This document shows positions 9,981 through 20,289 of a DNA stretch of 27,911 nucleotides, one piece after another. Numbering within the stretch: the first letter of the stretch is position 1; each line of letters begins with the position of its first letter. The notes below the pieces were generated by a model, which had not been told where the DNA came from, did not search any database, and worked only from the letters and a program-made list of their open reading frames with translations. The translations under genes were made by a program, and so were the position numbers. This DNA is from Oehlia diaphana (taxonomy: Eukaryota > Glomeromycota > Glomeromycetes > Glomerales > Glomeraceae), in assembly GCA_003833135.1 (NCBI GenBank), contig QZLH01000750.1:9057-36967 (forward strand). Direction: 5' to 3'.

Positions 9981-12058
9981 CTATAAATGTAACTCAACGT
10001 CAATAATATTGTTAATGTCAATTTCAAATTCCTTAGTAATATATTCTATTTTTATAAAAGAAAAAAAACATTAATATATTATCAAAATATTTGTAAAAGG
10101 AAATAATGTGCTTATTTACCGTAATTTTGAGGTTCAGTTAAATTTGCATTAATATCTAATTCAACTTCCTTCGTAGAATAATCTAAAGAAGTGTACAAAT
10201 ATTATTTAATTTATTAAATATTTTAAATATTTTCTTAATTAAATAAGAAAGGTCGTCATTTACCAGAATTTTCATTTTCAAATAATTTTTTTTTCTTTTT
10301 ACTTCGACCTAAGTGTTTTATTTATTATTTTAGTAATTTGTTTTTTTTATTGTTAAAATTTCGTATTGAATAGTTTAGTATAATATAAAGGAATATTAAA
10401 ATATTAGCTTTCAAGTTTTTATCAGCTAGTAATATATAAAGTTTAATTTACATACCTTCTTTTATCTTAATAATAAAAATGATTAATAATAATAACTCAA
10501 ACAATGTTAAACAAAACTTAATTAAATAAATACCAATAGGTGATATGATATTTTCCTGATAATGATAAAATGGATCTATAAATTTGTAAAAATGAAATAA
10601 TGTTTAAAAATTAAGTTCCACTTATAAGAAAATTTTTATGTTATAAATTCGTTTACCAGTTTCTAAGTTAGTAGAACGACTCCCTAAAGACATTGCAGAA
10701 TGGATCATTTTACTTAAAGGTCTACTTTTATAAATAGCTAATGAATTATTTGTTGTTACAGGTCCAATATCTGATGATTTTATAATTTTTAGTTTGATTT
10801 TTATTAATGTTATTAATGGAACTTTCCATCTCTCGCTTATATATATCACAAATTTTGATTCTTAATTCAGTAGTTGCTGACCTTTTCCTTGGATCAGAAT
10901 GCCAGCATTCTTCCATTAACTCAATATATCCTTTAGGTGCATTTGTAACAATTGGTGGTCGTAAGCCATCACAAATTTTAATTATAAGTTCTATATCATG
11001 AATTTCATCCCAAAAAGGTCTTCTACTTGTCATAAACTCCCACATAATCATTCCAAAACTATAAATATCTGAAGCTTTAGTGTATTTTTTCCCTTGAAGA
11101 ATCTCTGGTGCGATATAAGGAATAATACCATAAATTTCGTTATTATCTGTAGACTCAGTTGCAGATTTACTTATCCCCAGATCACCTATATATGCACAAC
11201 AAAAATTAAAAAAGATATTTCCACTATGTAAATCTCTGTGAATAATTCCTGCGTTATGTATATCATTAAGCCCAGATATTATACTACTTAAATTAAATAA
11301 CTTAGTTTCCCAACTAATATTATAAAAATGATTACTTATATAATGTATCAAATCACCTGAATGATAGTATGGCATGATAAACATAATATCATTGGTAATA
11401 GGATTTTGAGTAATTCCAAAGTATTCGCTAATGTAATTCGGGGAAAGTTTATTATCCAAATAAATGTGATAAAATATCTTGAGCTAAATAAGAAGTCATT
11501 AATTAACATCACCATTATATTGAAGAATTAAAAATATTGAAAATACTATACCTCATTTAGTTCCTTGGACGTAACGTTTTTAGAATTGTTAAGCTTTTTG
11601 AGGACAACCGTATAATTATTGTCACGAGTAATATTCCAATGATTATTTTTAATCTCATGCCAATTATTGATAGGGCCATCAACCCAAGTAGCTTAATAAA
11701 TTTTACTAAATCCTCCTTCGGCAATAAACTCAATATTTTTGAATTGAACATAAGGAACAAATTCCATTTTGCCTCCTTTGTCTGTAATAGCATAATTACT
11801 TTGAGTATATTTGATAAAATCATCAATAACTTTGTTTCCACTTTGTTTAGACACAAGTATTGTTTTTATTTTGTAACAAATATGACAAATTTTATGGCTT
11901 TTAACTAAAGTTTTTCTTTTTCTATTACATTCATTACATTTCTTATATGGAGGCATATTTTCTAATATTAAAAAGTCAACTTTATGTTTATAATTTACTA
12001 ACTGTTCAATTAGTTCAATTTTTTCTAAAATAAAATTTTCATTCGTTTGTAGATTCAA
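9981..12058 (-). pseudogene. Decayed TKL-type kinase, paralogue of the 970-3031 gene
   Basis: Exon remnants align with the intact gene: 12058-11552, 11483-10657, 10575-10534, 10465-10456, 10308-10264, 10182-10120 and 10045-9981, with conserved GT-AG borders. Four lesions are visible. No ATG precedes the ribbon in frame: the open frame starts at 12058 without one, and the first ATG is at 11956, just before CNEC. TAA at 11693-11695 replaces the lysine codon after GGFSKIY in the glycine loop. Exon 2 is 827 nt, which breaks the expected phase-1 exit; the frame change falls near the T5 run at 10798-10802. Exon 4 is 10 nt instead of 42, which breaks phase. The ribbon, HRDLHSGN, DLG, APE and the tail peptides are still readable. 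It could yield only truncated products. An assembly error is unlikely to explain four independent lesions. Confidence 0.85.
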
Positions 12059-12087
12059 AAAAATTATATAAATTAAAATTTAATAAT

Positions 12088-12250
12088 AAGGAATTCCAAA
12101 TTCCATAAGAAATTCTATATACTAATTCCATGCAGGTAAGTAATCTAAAGGTTCTTGGAAATTTCTATCAAAGAATAAAAGACTTCCATCAAAGAATAAA
12201 AGAATTCCATCAAAGAATAATTAGAATTCTATAGATGTAGTGATCAATAC
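12088..12250. repeat. Dispersed kinase-upstream module, copy C, with 21-bp triplication
   Basis: It shares AATAAGGAATT, TTCTATATACTAATTCC, ATGCAGGTAA, TTGGAAATTTC and GTGATCAA with copies A and B. It contains three consecutive 21-bp units around TTCCATCAAAGAATAAAAGA at 12163-12183, 12184-12204 and 12205-12225, where the other copies have about one. It lies upstream of the minus-strand kinase pseudogene, as copy A lies upstream of the intact gene. Confidence 0.65.
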
Positions 12251-12284
12251 AGAAAATTACTTTTTTTGGAAACTCGTGTTCGTG

Positions 12285-12318
12285 TACTGTATATATTTCT
12301 TTTTTTTTTAAAAAAAAA
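12285..12318 (+). promoter_or_regulatory. Orphan promoter-like TACTGTATATA plus T-run/A-run
   Basis: TACTGTATATA (12285-12295) is followed by T10 and A9 (12300-12318), and an ATG starts at 12318. That frame stops after seven codons, so no gene follows. The arrangement matches that upstream of the first kinase gene and may be what remains of a lost gene's start. Confidence 0.3.
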
Positions 12319-15270
12319 TGATTCTAGGAAAAATGTCATGATTATGATATTAGTAATACTAGTTGTGGCTAATAAATATAATTAAATAAAATAGATAATA
12401 TTTGAAATTCAAAAATTTAACAAAAAAAAAAAAAAAAAAAAATTCAATAATTATATCGTGCATAAAAAATAACATTTTGGTGTTGATTTGTCTCACATGA
12501 CATTTACATGCAAGAACTGGATACAATCAAATTTAACGAAAAAAACAGATTTGTTAAATAAGTCAAAATTGAATATTTTAAATTAACATTGACGCTTTAA
12601 GTAAACCTGCAGAACAGACAAAAATACATATACTGTATATCTCTTTAAAATTTTATTTAATAACATAATTTTTTTTATAAAGTCATGTGATACGTGTATG
12701 AGCATCGTGTGAATTAAGTAAATTTTTCATAAATTGATTCAATATTAAATTATCTTTTTTCCGTTAATAAATTTAAGTGCAATTGTGTTATAATATTATG
12801 AGTCGAATATTATTTATATAAATCTATTTATAGTTTTTCACACTCAATTTCTTAAAAAAAAATTATCGCTTTCACAAGAATAGATTGCTAATCCAACAAT
12901 AATAGTATTATTCACTTCAAAACCTTTGGTAAATGACATTATAATGATAAATTAACTATAAAAATCACCAATGTACAAAAGGTGAGAAGAGTTGACTCCA
13001 TTTTGAAGTTTAGCAGACATTTTCCATTGAGTTAATCAATAAATATTCATTAGGATTCGCTGTCTTATAATAAATCATATGTTATATTAAAAATCTAGCA
13101 TAACTCAGATTTTTACTCTGAATACTGAATCAAGTTCCTTTAAAGAAAGTATTTCTTTTTTAAAACGTTAGATTAAAATAAAATATTAGAGTAAAGTAAA
13201 AACTTATTTCTTGATTTACGTGCGACCGCCATATACAAAGTTTTTTTTTTTTTGTTTGAATATAAAAAGCTTATTGAGAAACGTCATTATAATAGTTATA
13301 GGTGGAAAGAGAAACAAATAATGGTTAATGGTTATTTGCAAATAAAACAATTTCTATTTACCAAACTATGGGTTTATGTGATTTACCACAGCAGTTCCCA
13401 ATGGACCTAATTCAATATTAATGACTTACCACCAATATAATAAAGGGGAGTGTAAAAGCATATTAAACTAGATGATATTCCATTGATCTCTAAGATCAGT
13501 TCTAACATAATTATTAAACCCGATTTACCTGGATAAAACAACATAAGAAAAATCCTGGCATTTCAAAATTCCATACCACGTTAAAAAAAAATGCCATGTC
13601 AATCTTTCCAAATGACGTTGGATAGAAACCAATCATCAACATACACGTTTGAAAAGTAACATTGAATAATTTGTTCTAGTGTGGTTGAGCTATTATTAAT
13701 TATGACGTAATTCATTTAACTATAATTTTTTTAATTTATATCATTATTCTAACAAATATTTTTATTGTAATTATTTTAATAATGATAGTATTTATAAATC
13801 AAGAAAATCTATCTTATCATAACTTTTATATACTATAGTTAAGTTATTCTTTCGGAAAAATATTTTATATTAATTTTGTTAAACCAATAAATTTAATCGC
13901 CTACTTATTATGAAGAATATAAAAATTCATTATAAAATTTCTTTTAATAATTCTGAATTGTTTCTAAACAAAATTTTATATATATAAAAAAAATAACTTT
14001 ATTTTCTATAATTATAATAAACCAACAAAATAATATGTTCTACCCAATCAGATCACATTTTCATATGAATAATAAATGATTATCTAAAAAGTTGGTCCTG
14101 TCTTACTGATCAAATTAATTATGAATTTTAATATTCGTAAACTTGACTAAGATAGTACAATCAAGGTCATACTGGTCACACTTGTTGCTTACTCTCGGCT
14201 GTGCTGTGTACATACAATTCGTCGAATATCATGTTTATTGTGGCTATAATAATATGTACAGTATGATAATATAATAAATAAATTTATTAAACTAGAGAAC
14301 TTTAAGTGTAAAAATTAAAATTAAATCCTATTATATTATAAATAAGTAGCTGATTATAACAAAGCCATATTGAGTAAAATTTATCAAATAACTTTAGAAT
14401 TTTCTTGAGAAAAATAAATAAATAAATAAATAGATAAAAGCCATATCTATATATATATATCCGAGTATTAATTTTAAAGTATGAATATTGCATAATAAAA
14501 TTAAAAGTATTAAATACAAAAAATTGGTTAATAATCTATTGGTCCTGAACTCCTGATAATTGCAATATTAACAAATTTGGTTTAACATTTCAATAATTAC
14601 TGATGGGCTTTGCAATTTTGCCATGCTTATTATTTATACTTAGCCACAAAAACTGATAATAAATAACAAATTGAAGCTAAGCCCATGTCAGTAAACTAAA
14701 TTTAAGGATCTTTTTTTTCTTTTTCTCTCTTTAATTATTTGCATTTCTACTTTTTATTATAGATAATACTTTATATTTATTTGTACTTAATAATAATGGA
14801 CAAAATATATTTTAAATGACAAGAACATAAGCAACTATATAAAAATAATTCTATTTTCAATATTATTATCACTTCGAATTTAATAATAATTATTGCCGAA
14901 TTTAATCATTTGACTCAATGCATACTTACAACTTAAATATTACTTACACGTATTAATTAGGTGATAATAATTTTGCAATACTATTATATCATTCACTATT
15001 AATTTAGAACTAATTTACTAAAAGCATCAATACACATTAACAAAAAAGATGTGAAATATCAACTACAAATTTAAAAAAGTCTAATCTTGTCAAGAATTCT
15101 TCAAAAATAAAGATTATCAGTAAACACAAGTTATTTTCCTGATAGAAACAATTAAAAACAAACAATATATAGTATTATCATTCCTTTGAATTTAATGGTG
15201 GAAATTAACTGCATTTGAGTCTTTTAAAGTTGCTGACTAATTCTATGCTAAGATAAAATCCAAATATTTA
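12319..15270. other. Non-coding, nothing recognised
   Basis: About 3 kb of A+T-rich sequence. It contains an A21 run near 12422-12442 and one TACTGTATA motif at 12631-12639. A 63-codon minus-strand frame near 14302-14493 is low-complexity aromatic and isoleucine-rich sequence and was not accepted. No RNA gene or transposon ends were recognised. Confidence 0.5.
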
Positions 15271-15278
15271 GACGACAC

Positions 15279-15720
15279 TAGGGATGGCAACGGTCACGGT
15301 TATTAACCGGTCATGACCGGTTATGATCGTGACCAATATCGGTCGGTCAAAGGCTTCTGACCAACCATTTAACCGACCGGTTTGACTGACTGTTTGACTG
15401 ACCGTTTAACTGACCGTTTGACCGACTGTTTGACCGACCGTTTGACCGACCGTTAACTGACCATTTAATCCATTTAATTATTTAACACTTTTTTTACAAA
15501 CTTAATCAATAAAAAAAGTTGTTATGACATTTCTTTAGTGGATTTAATCAAAAAAAACACTTTAACGTTTTTTCTTAATTAAATTCATTAAAAAAAAACG
15601 GTTAAATGGTCAGTTAAACGGTCAGTTAAATGGTCAGAAAAATGGTCAGCTAAAACGGTCGGTCAGTCAAAGACCCTTAACTGGTTATGACTGACCGATA
15701 ACTGACTGTGACCATCCCTA
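15279..15720. mobile_element. Non-autonomous hAT-like foldback element
   Basis: A 442-bp element begins TAGGGATGG and ends CCATCCCTA, perfect 9-bp terminal inverted repeats fitting the hAT terminal pattern YARNG. It is flanked by the exact 8-bp direct repeat GACGACAC (15271-15278 and 15721-15728), the duplication size typical of hAT insertion. Inside, long arms consist of many variants of GACCGTTTGACC on the left and GGTCAGTTAAAC on the right, so most of the element can fold back. The middle is A+T rich. No transposase frame is present, so mobilisation would need an enzyme from elsewhere. Confidence 0.9.
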
Positions 15721-15728
15721 GACGACAC

Positions 15729-17404
15729 TGGAATATTTGGAATCATATCATACTATTAAAGTTCAACAAAAAATGATCAGAATACGAAAATCTTCAATAT
15801 GATACCAAAATGAATTCTAGTGAAAGAATGCTTCCCTAGAAGAATGCAGTGTAAGCGTTAATAAGATTTCTTCACATGCATAATATATATAATATTCTGA
15901 ATGTATGATAGATTATAATTTGAGTAATTCCCAATCAATTTTACTGGACAGCCAAAAAGGCAACATTGCAACTATTACTGTAATTTTTAAAGTCACCAAA
16001 AAGAATTTATTAAAAATAATTCTTAAAAATTTACCAATAAATTTCATTATGACTGCATGCTGTAAATATGAAATATAATAATTAAAGTCTTATGATTCAA
16101 AGACTGGTGATTCATAGTACTGTTATTTATCAGGTAATGAAACATCTTTCCTATTGAATAACACCAATTTTACTGACCTATGAAGAAACTATAATTATGG
16201 ACGATAAATTTGAAGCACTAAAAGAAGCCAAGAAAGGTCAAAAATATTAAACAATAGGCAGATGCATTTGGTGAATGTTTACTTCCTAAGTGGGGCAAAT
16301 GCTGTGAAGTCATTATGCACAGTGATTGACACATTATATTGTATCACTTCCCAATTTTCAGATTTGCTAATAAAATATACAAATTACTATCTTTTATCCT
16401 GCTATATATTAGGATTTAAATAAGATAAAGTCCTGTTAATTGCAATTTATAAACTTTTCTGATAGATAGATCAAGTAATGGACATTAGATAATATATTAT
16501 TTTACAAGTTTAATGATAAACTTATTTTAATTCAGCTATGGCTTGATATTAATTAAACCAAAGGAACAACCAGATTTATTAATAGTTACAGATATTGGAT
16601 ATTACTTAACAAAAAATAAACCAATTAAAATGCAATTATTTTCTCAATACCTAGTATTAATAACACCTTAACAATAGTTTATAAGTTAAATATTTAAAGC
16701 AATGTTTAAAGAGGAGAGTTCAAGAAAAATAAAATCAAGATACTCTCTAAGCTATATTATCAAATTATTAGGATATTATAAAGCTGGGATTTGTTGGGCT
16801 CTTTAAATGAGTTGTATATTCGTCTATGGCATGTATCCATCAGGAAGAGGACTAACCAACACTAGTATTGTTCATAATATGAATACACGTATTTGTATCA
16901 ATTTACAACTTTCTCATTAAAAAAGAAGAATCAAAAAGGATGTAAATCCAGTAGACAAAAATCAAAGATATTCTAATAAAACTACAAGCAAAACTGCAAA
17001 TTTAAATATACAGGCTACATTGAATTGTTATAATATTCATTTACAGATGATATATTATAGACAATTGGTGGGTTATTCCATATTACTGACATTATAAATT
17101 CAGTATTTTATTAATGAATTGTATTACCTGACCTTATTATTGGTTAATATGTCTTTGTAATAAGTCAATATACTTTCCAATGAATGGCCTACAACACATT
17201 TAAATACAAATGATCTCATTTATATCGTGTCAAACTCATTTTATTTCCCATATTTGATCAAGGTTATATTAACAATCTCACTCTTTTGATCAAGGAAGTC
17301 TCATATTTATATCATGACAATTCTTGCAACTTATCACCCATTTTTGAACAAGAAGTTTACTTCACTTTTTTTTTGTTCGCTCATTTTCATGATATTATGA
17401 TTAA
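15729..17404. other. Mostly non-coding; one short protein-like frame
   Basis: No complete gene is visible. At 16537-16671 a plus-strand frame of 44 codons without a start (YGLILIKPKEQPDLLIVTD in part) reads like protein and follows a possible acceptor TTTTAATTCAG. It ends in TAA and I do not recognise it. Other frames in the interval are short. Confidence 0.3.
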
Positions 17405-17695
17405 ATGGAGCTGCTCATGCAATTATTAATAGAGATTTTAAATTACAATAAAAATAAAAAGCATGAAGCTTTTATAAAACTACCAGATGTTTTAAAATTT
17501 TTAGGAGTTTGCACTCCTATCAATATTTTAGAATACAATTTCAGTTAAGTTAACTTTATGAAAGAGTCAGAAGAAAAATTTAAAGATAATTTCAATTCTT
17601 CTGAAAGATATTTGGATTAATCTGGATTTTAATTTCTTGTGAAATCACTACTAAATGAAGGAATTTTTCATTATTTTGGCCATCAAAATGAATGA
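17405..17695 (+). pseudogene. Decayed coding remnant, unrecognised family
   Basis: An ATG at 17405 opens a frame reading FIKLPDVLKFLGVCTPINIL before TAA at 17546-17548. The same frame stays protein-like beyond that (KESEEKFKDNFNSSERYLD), crosses further TAA codons at 17618-17620 and 17630-17632, reads FLVKSLLNEGIFHYFGHQNE, and ends at TGA 17693-17695. Protein-like composition in one frame across three TAA codons suggests a gene decaying by point mutation. The first 47 codons alone could still be a small open frame. I do not know the family. It may belong with the remnant at 18391-19020. Confidence 0.4.
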
Positions 17696-18390
17696 TAATG
17701 ATAACATTGATAATAATAATAAGTATGATTTCATCAAAAATGTAGTAAATGTGAAGACTGCCTTAATAATCGATAAAAAACATTCAGTTACATCAAAAGA
17801 ACCACTCAGATAACAATACAGACTACAGACCTTAAGAACATAATATTTTAAATTTAATTGTAATAAATACTAATGGATATGCAATTGCAATTAGCTAGTA
17901 ATATAGTTTTACAGATAATTGAAATTAACACTATACATAGAACTACACAACTTTAATATTATGTAAGATATTATAGAGTCACTAATAAATCACACCATAC
18001 AAGATTATTTTTGGCAGTTAAACTCTTAGATTCTATAAAAATTAGTGATTATATATAGGATCTGAAAATATAAATGTGTAAATTATTAATTAAATGATAT
18101 GTAGATTAGTAAAAACATACATGATTATAAAGATGTATTTATATATAAGGAATGATGATTATATGGAGGTTTGACTATAATAATAAACTGTATATTGTGA
18201 AAATGCATGGATGGAACATTTATTTAATTAAAAGCAATATTTCCGTGGATGATAAAGATTTAACTGATGAAGATGTTCAAATTAATCAGAAAAATAATAT
18301 TATATCAATATCCTTACTAAAGAGAAAATATTTTCATTAATAATTTCATAGAGATACAAGATACATTAATTCCAATTAAAATTTCAGCTA
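17696..18390 (+). other. Interval with an unrecognised 62-codon frame
   Basis: An ATG-initiated frame at 18152-18340 encodes 62 residues (including LYIVKMHGWNIYLIKSNISV) with no recognised domain. It lies just before the remnant beginning at 18391 and might be an exon of the same dead gene. The rest of the interval shows nothing. Confidence 0.25.
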
Positions 18391-19020
18391 GATAAGTTTA
18401 CAATATTGGCAGATTTTTCATCAAATAGAATATTCTTGAAGTATACATCTATGGAAATATTTCCAGAAATTGAGAATTCAAAAAAAGGAATGCAATTTCA
18501 AAAAATATGTACAAATATTGTAAATACATTTTTCTCATCTTAAGGTTGAAAAAAATTAAAGATTATAAAATCATATCAAATATCTAAAACTTAAATTATT
18601 TCTGTTCAGTGCAGAGCAACAAAGTGTTACTAGTGCTGATAGTAAGGAGATCAAAAACAGGGTAAAAAACCTGATGTTATGTTTATAGAAGGGAGTGAAA
18701 AAAAATCCACAAACTTATATTTGTGGAATCTTCATGCATAGTCTGCACTAGAATCAAAGAAGAGAATGACAATGTAAAACTGTGGAGGGAAATGAACAAC
18801 GAATTTCACATGAAAAAATTTCAGTCTGAAGATGAGGTGTTAGTAGAATTAATGCAATTTTCATTTCCTAACAATTGGAAAGATCCATTAAAGAAAATGA
18901 TGGGTTGGCTTGGGTCCATAAAGGATGCAAACCAGATAAAATTGAGTTTGGATTCTAGGGCTCTAAATTGCTGGAAAATAATATATCTGAATATTCTATT
19001 TTGATTAAGGATATTCTTTT
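18391..19020 (+). pseudogene. Decayed gene of an unnamed glomeromycete family
   Basis: Protein-like blocks occur in order but in shifting frames. DKFTILADFSSNRIFLKYTS starts at 18391 and ends at a stop. GKKPDVMFIEGSEKK starts at 18661. After an eight-A run (18698-18705) the match shifts by one frame to IHKLIFVESSCIVCTRIKEE and DNVKLWREMN. After an apparent insertion, NDGLAWVHKGCKPDKIEFGF continues in another frame with an internal TAG, then EYSILIKDIL. The RPD-x-M, ESS-x-x-VCT, VKLWREMNDG and H-K-x-C-x-P-D-K pattern resembles a large uncharacterised family I recall from Rhizophagus, but I cannot name a domain. It is clearly broken. The frame at 18723 opens with GTG rather than ATG. Confidence 0.6.
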
Positions 19021-20289
19021 CCAATACAACCAGTTGCTGATGTGGTGATACATTATTATTACTTTTACGAAATATTACAATTATTAATATTTCTTTATTG
19101 ATAAATGCGCTAGAAGCTAGATCAGAATGACTTAAGTGAAAAAGCTTTACAGTATCTTCTGATCCAGAATAATTAAATTTATTTTAAAATGTATTCTAAG
19201 CACCTTGTAGTTTATTTTTATTTTGTACAATAACTATATCATTATGCTTATACCAAGCATATTTCAAAATTACAAAAGGTGTAAATGGAGATTGTTTTAA
19301 TTTTTTTATTAGAGTTTTTCTTCTTGAAAATTTGAAGATAATTATTATTATTATTTGTTAAAATATATTTTGCATAACATTTTTTATTAATCTTAATGAT
19401 AGAACAAAAACACTAAAAAAAAGAAAAAATGGAAAAAATTTCACATGCCAAAAATAGAAAACAATATTAATTCAAAAAAACAAAACAAAAATTATATGAA
19501 ATTAAGAAAAATTTATAAAGGCAAGAAATCACTAACTAATAAAATAATTACATAATAAGGTATAATTTTAACTGTTAATAAACTTCATGACAAAATTTTT
19601 TTTATTATAAAATCAAATTTATATCAAACCAAAAAAGAAAATTGTTTTCAAATATGAAATAATTTGCCAAAATCTTCAATCACATGATCTATTTTTTTAT
19701 TTATTACCTCTATTTATCTGAGGGACTTAATTTGTGAAATCTTATTTGTTGCTTATTAACTGTCACACCAAAATAATTGATCATGTGTCAGTGCATAGAC
19801 CAAACAAAAATGATTAATGTTATATTAAATACACCTAAATGGTTGTATTACTATATAGATAAAATTTCTGAAACATTATTTTTCACTAATGAATTCAACC
19901 ATATTGAACATATCTGAAAGTTAAAAAAATATATTCAATTATAAGTTCTTGATGGTCAAAATACTGTAGATTTTGAAGGTTGATTTTATTATTAATTCAG
20001 ATTATGTAATGTCAATCAATATTTACCAGATTGCAAATATTTTTTTTTTTTTTGGAATGCAAATTTATAAAAATATCTTTAGATACAACAACAGTTAATT
20101 TTTACTAGAAAATACTAAAAAACTCAAAAAATTTGGTATATCAGTCCATTGGATAAAAAAAAATGGGATCAAAAATTAAACTTCTCAATGGAAAATTATA
20201 CTGTATATAGATATACAAATATGCCTTTCTCTAATACTTTAAATAAAACTTTATTTTTTATAAATCATGATTTTAAATTTTTGTTTATT
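19021..20289. other. Non-coding, nothing recognised
   Basis: A+T-rich sequence with short frames only. A TACTGTATATA motif lies at 20199-20209. The end of the downstream BTB-TLD pseudogene abuts it. Confidence 0.5.

Noticed and set aside
11557..11856. 99-codon minus-strand frame in the kinase pseudogene
   Set aside because: Out of frame with the aligned kinase sequence, so a shadow.
12056..12058. TTG at 12058 as a start for the kinase pseudogene
   Set aside because: TTG is not a normal nuclear fungal start; no upstream in-frame ATG exists before a stop, so loss of the start is the simpler reading.
14302..14493. 63-codon minus-strand frame
   Set aside because: Low-complexity, A+T-driven residues with no motif.
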